From: Diphasiastrum complanatum
Lineage: Eukaryota > Streptophyta > Lycopodiopsida > Lycopodiales > Lycopodiaceae
Length of the DNA stretch: 64,000 bases
NCBI GenBank assembly: GCA_029204225.1
Contig: CM055114.1
Location: 19,829,273-19,893,272 of the forward strand
Direction: 5' to 3'
The position numbers were made by a program, and so were the translations under genes. This document shows, piece by piece, positions 31,439-43,064 of the stretch. The notes under the pieces were generated by a model that did not search any database, was not told the origin of the DNA, and saw only the letters and a list, made by a program, of their open reading frames with translations. The stretch's first letter is position 1; each line of letters begins with the position of its first letter.

Positions 31439-31740
31439 CGCAAGCTCTTTCTTATCAGCTTCCGCAATTGAAGATCACTCTCTCTCTCTCTCTCGCTCGC
31501 ACAGGCAGGCAATTGAAGCTGTGTCTCTCTCTCGCTCTATCTTTCTCTATTATCGGTATTGCTCCTGCTTATCAGCTTCACAATTCAAGCTCACTCTCTC
31601 TCTCTCTATCTCTCTCTCTCTCTCTCTCAGGCAGGCAATTAAAGCTCGCTCTTTCTCTATCTCTCTATTATCTATTATCGCTATTTCTCATTCCCTAAAC
31701 CCTAACCTCAAGGGAACCCTAGAATTTCATGCCTTTCTAT
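31439..31740. promoter_or_regulatory. GA-rich 5' region of the F-box pseudogene with telo-box
   Basis: Upstream of the ATG on the minus strand: several (CT)n tracts (plus strand, 31480-31680) and CCCTAAACCCTAA at 31693-31705. The latter is a telo-box (AAACCCTAA) or almost two plant telomere units. Both elements are common in plant 5' regions. No clear TATA box was found. In the sister copy (about 36972) the telo-box is mutated. Confidence 0.45.
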
Positions 31741-31888
31741 TTTGAACAACAGGTTCACTCATTTCAAACTTTGCAAGTTTTGAAACTATGAGACATATAT
31801 AAGTTCTGATTCAAAATGCATTTTACTTATGGGATTAAAAAATCACGTATCAATTTGAAAAAAAGTAGTTGACTTGTTTTGGTCAAAA

Positions 31889-31981
31889 CCCTAAAATGAT
31901 TTGGGCCAATCAAGACACAAGACACAAGAATCACGTTTTGTTTGACTGGGGTGACATTCGCAAGAATCGCGTTTTGCCTCT

Positions 31982-32024
<43 letters not shown>

Positions 32025-32873
32025 GCAAGCAAACTCGCTCGCAGTGGATTGTGCGGATTAAGCAAAAGATAGTCACCCAAGAATGCCTCGCTTTCTACGT
32101 TTCCAAATATGTTTGTCGTCCGCATCGCAAGTAAAATATATGCGTGGTAACGGTAGACGGCCTTGGGTATCTTAAGGTTCAAAAATAAGCTTTGTGTCTT
32201 CAAACAGTGGATGGCTTGTTTTAAAAATGGTTATTCCTTGTGAAGTTGTGCATGTTTTACAAATGGTTGTTCTACCATGTGTAGAGATTTGAGACACAAT
32301 TCCATTCAAAGAATATGTAGAAATATGAGTGAGTGGTGCTCAAAGGCCTAATGTAGAAATGTTTGTTCTATCTATGAAGATCTAAAAATAGTGGAACTTT
32401 ACCATATTGTCCAATTTGAGATGAGATGGCTAAACAAACCTCATAGACTAAAAGGCAAGTGCAAAATCACATTGATAAATCGTGAGAGAGAGAGAGAGAT
32501 AACTTCAAATTCCTAAGCAAACAAATGAAGAATCATTAAAAAAAATAAGGCAACGACATCACACTGCTCATAGCAACCACTGTGAGATTCCTTATCTCAT
32601 GAAACATCAAAACCATTTGTAAAACATGCACAACTTCACACTATTTTTAAACCAAGCCATCGATTGTTTGAAGACAGAAAGCTTGTTTTTGAACCTTAAC
32701 GTACCCAAGGCCGTCTAACATTACCACGCATATATTTTACGTGCAGTTCGGACGACACGAACATATTTGGAAACGTAGAAAGCAAGACATTCTTGGGCGA
32801 CTGTCTTCTGTCTATAAACACAAAAGTAGGCATTACTGAATCCACACAGTCCACTGCAAGTGAGTTTGCTTGC

Positions 32874-32938
<65 letters not shown>

Positions 32939-33032
32939 TCACCCTAGTTAGACAAAACGCGATTGTTGTGAATGTCACCCCAGTTAGACAAAACACCATT
33001 CTTGTGTTTTGATTGGTCCGAATCATTTTAGG
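31889..33032. repeat. Foldback (inverted-repeat) element, copy 1
   Basis: Left arm 31889-32276 and right arm 32612-33032 are inverted copies of each other with about 335 bases between them. Each arm has a microsatellite at the same place ((CT)n at 31980-32022, (GA)n at 32876-32936). The outer ends share CCTAAAATGATT. The transcript would fold into a hairpin of about 390 bp. It lies about 450 bases upstream of the F-box pseudogene start and continues into block H. Confidence 0.85.
32876..32936. repeat. (GA)n microsatellite
   Basis: About 60 bases of GA inside the right foldback arm. The mirrored CT tract in the left arm is about 40 bases. Confidence 0.97.
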
Positions 33033-34832
33033 AGTCAAGGGTCCAATCATAAGTGAGAAAGGGTCCAATCAAAATCAAGGGATATTGAGTCACTCATCCA
33101 ATAGGATGTAAGAGGTGCTAAAAAGGGAGTCAAATAGAATTAGAGGATGGACTACCTCGATATACGACATGTAGGATGAAACACTTCATTATTGTATTGA
33201 TTTTCTTGGAGATCAATGAGATTTTGAGTTCTAGTCACATTGGTGGTTTCTCTCTCTACCCGAGCCAAATTTGTTGCATTCTCTCTCTACATGAGAGCTA
33301 GGAATTTTCATACTTAGTTTTTTGAAAGTACATCTTCCACGCGTGTGTTTGTACTTGCATGATGAATGTATGCATTTTGTAGTGTGTCTTTGCCTTAGAT
33401 TTTTGAGATAGATCTTGATTATCAATCTAGTCTTGATCTATATGCATGCACACCACTTAGGAGATCATCATCACACTCAAAGGAAAAGCCACAGGTGTGA
33501 ATTTCAACATTTGATTCTTGTCAATGTATGCTATTAAAAGGTTCACATAATCTATATAACAACAGCATGGTCATTTGCTTAATTTAAATTGCCATTTTAT
33601 TTGACACAAGGATTTTAGTTATTCTTTGTGTGAAGGTCTAAATTATTTCGTTATGTTCTATTTTGAATGAAGTGGTTTGTGAATCCATGGATGACCTATA
33701 TCAACGTAGTGAGTAGCATTGCTTTTAAGCTTAAGGAGTACACCCTCCTTAGGACCAAAAAAACATTGACACTATAAGTGGTTGTACACACATAATGATT
33801 TGATGCGTGTAATGAAAGCACTCGATTATTGAAATACATGTATCTTAATGGTATAGATAATGAACAAAATAATCCTTGTTTTTATGCAAGCATTATGTTC
33901 GGAGTAAAGCTTTAAAACGACTAAAAGGGATAATGGATTCCAAAAAAAATAAAAATCATCAAACAAGTTTTGGAAAATATTATACCTACCAATCCTATAG
34001 AAAGTGAGGAATTATTGTCTACATACAGAGCAGATAAAAAAACTTCTAGATGGATCACAAATGCCCATGATCGTATCTTCTTTATACTTGTTACATTTAT
34101 CACAAGAGCAAGTGTTGGATAGTTCGACTGTCTGAGCCTTTGAGGTCAATAAATTGATCCTCAATAAAACAATATCTCTGCTGATGAACAGCTTCGATTC
34201 AACAGAATCATACAACATATGAGTTCTACTTAAAGTGGTATCACCAATGAAAATGGATTTGATATCGTGGGAGTCTAGGTGATCTCCTGAAATATCTGCA
34301 CATAGGAGGTTCGATAGTGAAGGTTTGGAGCCTATCCAAATTTCATAAGGTGATTTGTCTTCGAGCCCTTTAGTCGAGCATCTGTTTTGAATATATGCTA
34401 CAGTGGAAACAACTTTAGCCCAAAAGGATTTAGGAAGTTTCATGTGAGCAAGCATACTCTTAGTCGTGTCAACTAAAGGTTCGATTCTTTCTGTCAATAA
34501 GTCCATTCAACTGTGGTGAATAAGAAGCAATGAATTGTTGCTCAATGCCTTTGCTACGGCAATACTTGAATTCGGTTGACATGTATTCTCCCCCATTCTG
34601 ATGCTTCATAAATAACATACATTGTTAAACATTACTTTTAATAATTCTTTAAGTGTAGAATACATTAATGATCAGTACTTTACCTTTTTATAGCCATCGT
34701 AATCTCAAGCTGCATATATAGCTGAACTTCACCATAACAAAATAAGGTGTAACCCTAATGAAGCAAACAATACCTATGCTAGATACAAGATGCAAAATAA
34801 AAGTAAATAATTATATGCAATCAATAAACTTA
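33033..34832 (+). repeat. Block H, copy c, with replaced middle
   Basis: Forward H from the foldback end to 34111 and again from 34601 to 34832. The middle (equal to 7951-8543 in copy a, holding the RT trace) is replaced by a Copia-B integrase patch at 34112-34600. A 45-base deletion occurs near 33932. Confidence 0.75.
34112..34600 (-). pseudogene. Copia-B integrase core and C-terminal part
   Basis: From about 34600 the minus strand reads QNGGEYMSTEFKYCRSKGIE and SPQLNGLIDRKNR, then TKSMLAHMKLPKSFWAKVVS, AYIQNRCSTKGLEDKSPYEI and DHLDSHDIKSIFIG. This covers the last catalytic Asp/Glu region of a copia integrase (usually DNGGEY...PQQNGVxERxNR; here Asp is replaced by Gln) and the tail. One frameshift is near 34506. 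It ends at 34112 by running into block H. Confidence 0.85.
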
Positions 34833-34985
34833 TCATGTATTTCCAAGTTCTAGCATGGTAGATGCATGATTTCTAGCTTGTGTATGATCCTAACAAAATG
34901 CATGATCTCTTGATCCAGTTGGTACACATTTATATTTGAATCTCTGAAGAAGCTAGAAAAAACTTGAACACACATTTTTTTTAAA
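34833..34985. other. Unassigned spacer between D3 copies
   Basis: About 150 bases with no coding signal and no other copy noticed in the window. Confidence 0.4.
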
Positions 34986-35200
34986 ATCTATAATGAAGCT
35001 CAGGTCAAAAGAAGATTCAATATGTCTTTCTTTTCTGATCTCAGCAACGAAGCTCAAGCCCCAAGAAAACTACCTAAAAGAAAATCAAATCGTTCCTGAC
35101 ATGGTTTCTAGTCCAGAGCCACAAGGTTTTGGAACGATGGAGCAAGATTCAAATGTGTTAGCTACCCCTCATCGTGTACACAGCACCATGGCATTGCATG

Positions 35201-36666
35201 TTAGGGTTGCATGTCTAAAGTAAGACTCCCAACACCATTCTGGACTATTACGTACTTGCCCATGCCCAGTGGCCATATTGTATGTGGACTCCTTTGCCAT
35301 GCTCCTTGCAATAAGTCGTACACTATATTTCTCGATGTTTTGGAGTTCCTAAATTCATGCCACCATAATACTATGTAATCCTCAAACCCTGTTGCCCACC
35401 ACCAACAATCCACCTCTGCGATAAATCATCAGCAGAAAGAGAAAGATTTTAGCGTTCTTATACGATAAGAATGTATGAGCACATATAAGAACAACATAAG
35501 TTAGCATTTGCTGATGAGAAATTATCGACTTTGTCTATGGAAACGTGGAGAGAGAATCTGCTGGTCAAAAGTCTACTTGAACAAAGCAGTCATAAAAGAA
35601 TAGACGTATAACACCTACCAGGATCATTTTCGTCAAAGTTAACGTCCGAAAAGACATCCACAATAAGCCGGTGAGGAATGGTGGCAACCAGCTCCTTCCA
35701 CTCTCCAGTCGAGTCTATGTTCAACTCCCATATCGCAATGTCAGAAATAGTACAACCACAAGACAGAACCATAAAGAGACGACCTTTAGTCCCCACCAGA
35801 ACACGTTGCACTGTTATAATTCTTTTCCATTTTCGTTTTAGTTCGATCTTATATTGCATTGTCCAAATTGAAGGTGTGCTATTTTCACTCCAAACACCAT
35901 CTTCAATATTATAAGCCATCATTGTATTAGGGCGGAGATCTGTGTTGGCATACATAACCTTGCCAATTACAATTGTTCGTCGATGCATGAAGTCCCAAAG
36001 CTGTAACTTTACGCTTCCACTTTCATTCCAACGGTTAGAGATTGACTCATACACATGCGTCGTGGCTACATATCCCATCTCGTCTCTAAACTGCCCTCTT
36101 ACCACAATAACCTTGTACGTCTTGGTGAGTTTGTCCACCACTAATCTTTGCAGGTGACAGTAGGTATGGGGCGTGGTGGGCAGGATCGGCAGTTGTCTCC
36201 AACACTTCAACAAAGGGTTACAGACACTGAGGCGCTTAGGCTGGTCCACATACAATGATGCAATCAAAAGCAGGCCTCCATCCGTATTGCATATCTCATT
36301 AATCACTTCTTCCCTGCTGTTATCCAGGTGCTCCTTAAGAAACTGGAGGTCAACGTTGCGGAAAACACCGATCGTGGTATCGTAATGCATTAATATATAG
36401 TCATGATCTGCGTCCAGATATGTATGGCAATTCGGTTTTGCAACATATGCATCTTGTAAGAGGATGCATGGGTCTGTCTGAAGAGGGATTCTCTTACGAA
36501 GTTCCATAAAGGCAGGACAGGATAATAAAGATTTCCATTGCTTGCAGACGGAACGGAAGCGGGAGAAGGCTGAAAAGGGTAAGAATGCCAATGTAGCCTC
36601 CAGTAGCTCAGAAGGAAGCCGACTCCACAGCTTCTCTTCAAGCTGCAGCTTCACACTAACATCCAT
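35201..36666 (-). CDS. F-box protein with kelch-like C-terminal region
   Basis: Best candidate for a working gene. Exon 1 is 36666-35619, intron 35618-35416 (203 bp, G|GTAGGT donor, TTTATCGCAG acceptor with TGCTGAT upstream), exon 2 is 35415-35201: 420 codons in one frame. Without splicing the frame ends after 358 codons. Residues 13-56 are an F-box (LWSRLPSELLEATLAFLPFS, then FRSVCKQWKSLL) that would bind SKP1 in an SCF ubiquitin ligase. The rest has F-box-associated/kelch-like stretches (LLLIASLY, LSVCNPLLKCWRQLPILP, THVYESISNRWNES, IWELNIDSTGEWKEL, IVYDLLQGAWQRSP) that would choose the substrate. ATG context GCGATGG. The 5' side is GA-rich. Its length fits plant F-box/kelch proteins (about 380-440). 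Target unknown. Confidence 0.8.
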
Positions 36667-36699
36667 CGCAAGCTCTTTTTTATCAGCTTCCGCAATTGA

Positions 36700-36853
36700 A
36701 GATCACTCTCTCTCTCTCTCTCTCGCTCGCACAGGCAGGCAATTGAAGCTGTGTCTCTCTCTCGCTCTCTCTTTCTCTATTATCGGTATTGCTCCTGCTT
36801 ATCAGCTTCACAATTCAAGCTCACTCTCTCACTCTCTCTCTCTCTCTCTCTAG

Positions 36854-36909
<56 letters not shown>

Positions 36910-36935
36910 GGCAGGCAATTGAAGCTCGCTCTCTC
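36700..36935. repeat. (CT)n/(AC)n tracts in the F-box 5' region
   Basis: Several CT tracts (36702-36724, 36826-36890) and an AC run (36891-36908) on the plus strand, that is, GA and GT on the gene strand within about 40-240 bases upstream of the ATG. They are probably 5' UTR or core promoter. They are longer than in the pseudogene copy. Confidence 0.8.
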
Positions 36936-37170
36936 TCTATCTATCTATTATCTATTATCGCTACTTCTCATGCACTAAAACCTAACCTCAACGGATCCCT
37001 AGAATTTCATGCCTTTTTATTTTGAACAACACGTTCACTCATTTCAAACTTTGCAAGTTTTGAAACTATGAGATAAAAATAAGTTTTGATTCAATATGCA
37101 TTTTACTTATGGGATAAAAAAATCACGTATCAATTTGAAAAAAAAGTAGTTGACTTGTTTTGGTCAAAAC

Positions 37171-37258
37171 CCTAAATTGATTTGGTGCAATCAAAACACA
37201 AGAATCACCTTTTGGCTAACTGGGGTGACATTTGCAAGAATCGCGTTTTGTCTCTCCC

Positions 37259-37299
<41 letters not shown>

Positions 37300-38188
37300 T
37301 ATGCAAGCAAACTCGCTCGCAACGGACTGTGCAGATTCATTAATGCCAACTTTTGCATTTATAGACAAAAGACAGTCACCCAAGAATGCCTCGCTTTCTA
37401 TGTTTCCAAATATGTTCGTCATCCGCATCGCAAGTAAACTATATGCGTGGTAACGGTAGATGGCCTTGGGTATCTTAAGGTTCAGAAATAAGCTTTGTGT
37501 CTTCAAACAGTCGATGGCTTGTTTTAAAAATGGTTATTCTTTGTGAAGTTGTGCATGTTTTACAAATGGTTGTTCTAACATGTGTAAGAGATTTGAGACA
37601 CAATTTCATTCAAAGAATATGTAGAAATATGAGTGAGTGGTGCTCAAAAGCCTAATGTAGAAATGTTTGTTCTATCTATGAAGATCTAATAATAGTGGAA
37701 CTTTACCATATTGTCCAATTTGAGATGAGATGGCTAAACAAACCTCGTAGACAAAAAGGCAAGTGCAAAATCACCTTGATGCATGGTGAGAGAGAGAGAG
37801 AGAGAGATGACTTCAAATTCCTAAGCAAACAAATGAAGAATCATTAACAAAAATAGGCAACGACATCACACTGCTCATAGCAACCACTGTGAGATTCCTT
37901 ATCTCATGAAACATCAGAACCATTTGTAAAACTTGCACACCTTCACAAAGAATAACTTTTTTTAAACCAAGCCATCGATTGTTTGAAGACACAAAGCTTG
38001 TCTTTGAAACTTAACATACCCAAGGCCGTCTAACGTTACCACGCATATATTTTACGTGCGGTTCGGACGACACGAACATATTTGGAAACATAGAAAGCAA
38101 GACATTCTTGGGCGACTGTCTTTTGTCTATAAACACAAAAGTAGGCATTACTAAATCCACACAATCCACTGCGAGTGAGTTTGCTTGC

Positions 38189-38263
<75 letters not shown>

Positions 38264-38358
38264 TCCACCCTAGTTAGGCAAAACGCGATTCTTGCTAATG
38301 TCACCCCAGTTAGACAAAACGCGATTCTTGTGTTTTGATTGGTCCAAATCATTTTAGG
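37171..38358. repeat. Foldback (inverted-repeat) element, copy 2
   Basis: Left arm 37171-37572 and right arm 37920-38358, inverted, with about 350 bases between. Microsatellites are mirrored in the arms: (CT)n at 37257-37296 and (GA)n at 38192-38261. It starts about 500 bases upstream of the intact F-box gene's ATG, in its presumed promoter. Confidence 0.85.
38192..38261. repeat. (GA)n microsatellite
   Basis: About 70 bases of uninterrupted GA in the right foldback arm. Confidence 0.97.
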
Positions 38359-39473
38359 AGTCAAGGGTCAAATCATAACTGAGAAAGGGTCCAATCAAAA
38401 TCAAGGGATATTGAGTCACTCATCCAATAGGATGTAAGAGGTGCTAAAAAGGGAGTCCAATAGAATTAGAGGATGGACTACCTCGATATACAACATTTAG
38501 GACGATCCACTTCATTATTGTATTGATTTTCTTGGAGATGAATAGGAATTTGAGTTCTAGTCACATTGGTGGTTTCTCTCTCTACCCAAGCCCAATTTGT
38601 TACATTCTCTCTCTACTTGAGAGCTAGGAATTTTCATACTTAGTTTTTTGAAAGTACATTTTCCACGCGTGTGTATGTACTTGCATGAAGAATGTATGCA
38701 TGTTGTAGTGTGTCTTTGCCTTAGATTTTTGAGATAGATCTTGATGATCAATCTAGTCTTGATCTATATGCAACTCCACACATGTGAATTTCAACATTTG
38801 GTTCTTGTCAATGTATGCTATTAAAAAGTTCACATCATCTATATAAAAACAGCATGGTCATTTGCTTAATTTAAATTGCCATTTTATTTGACACAAGGAT
38901 CTTAGATATTCTTTGTGTGAGGTTCTAAATCATTCTGTTATGTACTGTTTTGAATGAAGTGGTTTGTGAATCCATGGATGACCTATATCAATGTAGTGAG
39001 TAACATTGCTTTTAAGGTTAAGGAGTACACCCTCCTTAGGACCAAAAAAACATTTACACTATAAATGGTTGTACACACATAATGATTTGATGTGTGTAAT
39101 GAAAGCACTCGATTATTGGAACACATGTATCTTAATGGTCTAGATAACGAACAAAATAGTCCTTGTTTTTATGCAAGCATTATGTTCGGAGTAAAGCTTT
39201 AAAACGACTAAAAGGGATAAACTTCACACCATTTTTGAAAAAATACCATGATATGGATTCCAAAAAAAATCAAAATCATCAAACAAGTTTTGGAAAATAT
39301 TATACCTACCAATCCTATTATTGTCTACATACAAAGCACATATAAAAACTTCAAGATGGATCACAAATGCCCATGATCGTATCTTCTTTATACTTTTTAC
39401 ATTTATCACAAGAGCAAGTCTAAGTGAATTGTCTCCATTCATCATGAATGGAGTAAGGCTTAAATCCAACACG
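38359..39473 (+). repeat. Block H, copy d (truncated)
   Basis: Forward H matching 7165-8015 and its upstream part. Ends at CCAACACGC and passes into Copia-B integrase at 39474, before the RT-like trace. Confidence 0.75.
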
Positions 39474-41202
39474 CATCATGAGCTCATATTTGAACGTTTA
39501 TTAGATGTTATTCATCATAATATATGTGGCCTGATGCAAAATTTATCTCTAGTTAGGCGCAAGATTCTTTGTAACTTTTATTGATGAATTTCAAAGTAAA
39601 ACAACAATGTATTTTATAAATCATAAATCAAAAGCTTCTCACTTTTCAAGATCTTCTAGGAGTGAAGTACAAATTGGTATATGGATCAAAACATTGAGGA
39701 CTAATAATGCCAGTGAGTACAACTCAACTGAATTCAAGGAGTATTGTCTTAGCAAAGACATTGACCAGTAGTTTATTACTCCATTTTCTCTTTAGTTGAA
39801 CGGACTTGTAGAGAGGAAGAATCGAATCTATAAGTGTATGCTGGCTCATTCATCACTTCTTAAACTCCACAATAGCCTACATACAAAAAACTACATACCG
39901 AACATATATTTGACTAAAGGCCTCTCTAAAATATCTTATGGGCTAAGGCTATTCCACTGTAGCATATATTCAAAACAGATGCTCGACTAAAGGGCTCTCA
40001 GACAAATCACCTTATGAAATATGGATAGGCTCCAAACCTTCACTATTGACCCTCCTATGTGCAGATATTACAGGAGATCACATAGACTCCCACGATATCA
40101 AATCCATTTTCATTGGTGATACCACTTTAAGTAGAACTCATATGTTGTATGATTCTGTTGAATCGAAGCTATTCATCAGCCAAGATATTGTTTTATTGAG
40201 GATCAATTTATCGACCTCAAAGTCTCAGACAGTCGAAGTATCCAACACTCCTATTTTCGATTTGACTATTTCTATCGAAGGTTCAAATTCATCAACTTCA
40301 AGCGAACGACTTATCAAGAACGAATCAAAAGAAGATGTTGTAGCTCAACAACAACATAATTGAGAAAATGATTATCAGCCTCATTCATCTCCCAAAAGAG
40401 CGACAAGAGTTTGCAGACCAACTAACATATATACTGATGAATTTGTTTGTTATCTCATTTGAGAGCCAACTATTGTCAAAGAAGCACTTAGTTAGTCAGA
40501 TTCCGACCTATGGAGAGAAGCTATGGATAGAGAATATTTATCTTTCATCAAAAACCAAAATTGGACTATTGTCAAATTACCTACCAACAGAAATGTAGTT
40601 GATTGCAAATGGGTATTTAAGATAAAATACAAAGCAGATGGAAGTATCGATTGAAGGAAAGTTTGATTATTGCACGAGAATTTTTTCAAATCCTGAATAT
40701 CGACTATAGTGAGACTTTCAGTCTGGTAGTAAAGCATTCTTCAATTAGACTTCTAGTAACTATCGTATGTTGCTGCAAAGAATCTGGAGATACATCATAT
40801 GGATGTACATACAACATATCTGAATGGAGTTATCTAAGAAGACACCTACATGATATCTTCTGAAGGTTATCTAATAAATGACAAGGAGAATCATGTATGT
40901 AAACTCCATAGAGCACTTTATGACTTGAAGCAATCTACTAGAGCTTGGTTCTAGAGGATCAACACATTTTATATCGATCATGGTTAGAATCCAAGCACTT
41001 CATATTTGAATGTTTAATTCAAGTTAGCACAGCATTTTTTTATTATCATTACATTGTACGTGGATGACACATTGCTATTAAACGATAGTGTCGAACTAAT
41101 GAAGATGTGAAATGAATGTTGTCCTCAGAGTACGACATGATAGATCTGGACGAAGCTCATTATGTTGGAAGAAGGGAGAATGATTCCATAATTCAAAGTC
41201 TA
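39474..41202 (+). pseudogene. Copia-B integrase and reverse transcriptase (longest copy)
   Basis: Begins in the integrase core (DVIHHNICGLMQNLSL, standing for the family's HSDICGPM) and continues with NGLVERKNRIYKCMLAHSSL. The integrase tail follows (DHIDSHDIKSIFIG, THMLYDSVESKLFISQDIVL), then the linker and RT (SDLWREAMDREYLSFI, DCKWVFKIKYKADGSI, HMDVHTTYLNGVI, LHRALYDLKQSTRAW, LYVDDTLLLND, DLDEAHYVG). The YVDD box is intact here, unlike at 17187. Many stops and frameshifts make it a pseudogene. It is cut by R335 at 41203. Confidence 0.85.
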
Positions 41203-41537
41203 TGAACGAACTATTGAGCGCAGCGGAATAAGCCTTCTTTCCTAATGCATGACTATGCCTATCAATAATTAAACAAAGCTATAATGATAGAAGTCACGTT
41301 CAATCCTTTAGCAAATAACTTTGGAATCATTAGTACCAAAGTGATTTCGTAGTCAAATAATTTTGGAGTGTAAAGTAGTGTAAAGAATATTGCAGCGTTG
41401 AAGTATTCAACAGATCACACGAAACAATAAGAGATTTATCAGTTATAAATAGCTATAGAGAAGCATACATTCTGACATGATATTGAACGCAATAAGAAGA
41501 CAGATTAATTCAGTAAGTAGCATGCACAAATCAGATG
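41203..41537 (+). repeat. R335 repeat
   Basis: Full forward copy starting TGAACGAACTATTGAGCGC, in the same position between Copia-B and Copia-A RT as at 18326. TATAAATAGC is at about 41445. Confidence 0.8.
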
Positions 41538-41755
41538 AGGAGTTGGTATGCTAAGCTTAACACTTTTCTTCTTTCTCAAAATTTCAAGATGAGTGAATAT
41601 GATTATTCACTTTACTATAGATTGGCTGGAAATGATGTTACCATTTTTCTAATCTATATGATTGATATCATTTGAGTGGAGGTAACAATCAAAATGTTGA
41701 TGATATCAAGATGGCACTAGAAAACGAGTTTGATGTTGTTCTATGCTTCACTCCC
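41538..41755 (+). pseudogene. Copia-A reverse transcriptase, middle part
   Basis: Same RT stretch as 18661-18885 (WYAKLNTF, EYDYSLYYRLAGNDVTIF, YMIDII, KMALENEFDVV) with one base missing after the YMIDI box. It passes into the inverted segment at about 41745. Confidence 0.8.
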
Positions 41756-42511
41756 TTGAATAAACATGTTGAAGCTCCACCCCCTTTTCCATGACTTGTT
41801 CTCCCACAATTTGATGATAAGCCACTTCAATATGATTGCTCCTTGCATGAAAATTTGGTTTGAAAGGTTATCACAAAATCTGATTGGACTCTTTGAAAAA
41901 TTCAACAAGTGAAAATCCATTACCATCCTTTTGATCCATAACATATCCTTTGTGCAAGATGTAAGAGCTTTGTACTTGGCCTCACTAGATGACAATGAGA
42001 TTGTAGCTTGTTTTTTTGACGTCCAAGAGATAACTCCATCAGTTATGAAAATAGCATGTGCACCTATGGATTTCCTATCCATTTGATCTCTAGAAAAGTC
42101 CGAATCTGAAAATCCATACATGTTTGGTTATGATCCTCCATAAACAATTCCAAAATCATTAGTTCGCAAGATGTGTCTCAATACCCTCTTGCCTAGTTTC
42201 CAATGCTCCACACTAGTATCATGCATGAATTGGCTTAATCTACCAACACAATAGCTTAGATCAGGTCTTGTGATGGTTATATATATGAGTGTAGCTTCCT
42301 ATAGAGAGTAATGTCCTTGAAAGATCTTTCATTACCTCTTATAGTGAGCTTTACATTTAACTCCATTGGTGTATCACAAGACTTTGCATCTACCATATGA
42401 AATCTCTTTAGAATAAAATTAGAATACTTCTCTTGACAAATGAGAGTAAATGGATAAGTTCTAAATACTTCTATTCCCAAGATATAATGCAAAAGATCAT
42501 GCTCACTTGGA
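41741..42511 (-). pseudogene. Inverted Copia-A RT thumb and RNase H segment
   Basis: Minus strand: DLLHYILGIEVFRTYPF, FHMVDAKSCDTPMELN, then GFSDSDFSRDQMDRKSIGAH, WTSKKQATISLSSSEAKYKA, to HVYSRE-like end. Same inversion and same breakpoints as at 18872. Differences (loss of part of the HARS region, a 20-base loss near 42290) are private to this copy. Confidence 0.85.
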
Positions 42512-42551
42512 GTTCTATCTAAAGCTATGCTAAAACTAGTTGTAGAGGGAG
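42512..42551 (+). pseudogene. Copia-A pol C-terminus and polypurine tract
   Basis: VLSKAMLKLVVEGV-stop on the plus strand, ending in TAGAGGGAG just before the LTR. The orientation is opposite to the preceding RNase H segment, confirming the inversion. Confidence 0.75.
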
Positions 42552-43049
42552 TGTGAAAAATTGTCAACTAGTTTGTTGTGTTTTGGAGGCCAAATGATGA
42601 GATCTCAACTTAGAGATAGTTTCATATTTGTCAATAAGGGCCTAATAGTGTTTGTACTTCTTTTGGCAAGTAGATAAGTGGATGAGGTCGATTTTGGACC
42701 CATTCTAATTGGCTAAATATGATACTTTGCATCTAAACTAGTATTTCTAGGTTTTTGATGAAGTATTTAGTTGTTTCCAATTCAGGTCAAGTTTGGGGCA
42801 AGTGGACAAATGACATTTTGGAAGCTATAAATAGCTATACCTTCATGGAAAAATAATCAATCAAAGTTCTTTCTTTGTAGAGAATTCATCTCTTGTATTT
42901 CTATGTCCATCTGATGTGATATCTTGAGTTTTTATGTGTAGAATGTTGATTTTATGGTTGATCTAGCTTTCACACATGTGAATTATTGTACTATATTGAT
43001 ATTGTATGGACAGGGACAGTCCTAAGTCATATCTAAGTGTTTATGATCA
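42552..43049 (+). mobile_element. Copia-A 3' LTR, complete (498 bp)
   Basis: Starts TGTGAAAAATTGTC and ends GTTTATGATCA (TG...CA). The independent copy at 51000-51499 is 500 bp with the same ends, which sets both boundaries. It carries a TATA box at 42826-42834. It would supply promoter and polyadenylation signals for the element. Confidence 0.85.
42826..42834 (+). promoter_or_regulatory. LTR TATA box
   Basis: TATAAATAG, kept in the other full LTR (51212-51220, reversed) and about 275 bases from the LTR start, as expected for the U3/R border. Confidence 0.65.
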
Positions 43050-43064
43050 AATTTTTGTGCATTT

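Larger units (their letters stand above)
29703..34111. repeat. Segmental duplication D3, copy 1
   Basis: Direct copy of 34993-39473 at an offset of about 5.3 kb: F-box gene 3' flank, F-box gene, GA-rich 5' region, foldback repeat and block H. Copy 1 ends at a Copia-B patch at 34112. Confidence 0.92.
34986..39473. repeat. Segmental duplication D3, copy 2
   Basis: Direct copy of 29703-34111 containing the intact F-box gene. The match starts at AATGAAGCTCAGGTC (34992) and ends in block H at 39473, where Copia-B integrase begins. Confidence 0.92.

Noticed and set aside
35678-36385. Plus-strand frames over the F-box gene
   Set aside because: Antisense shadows of exon 1; they repeat in all F-box copies only because the gene does.
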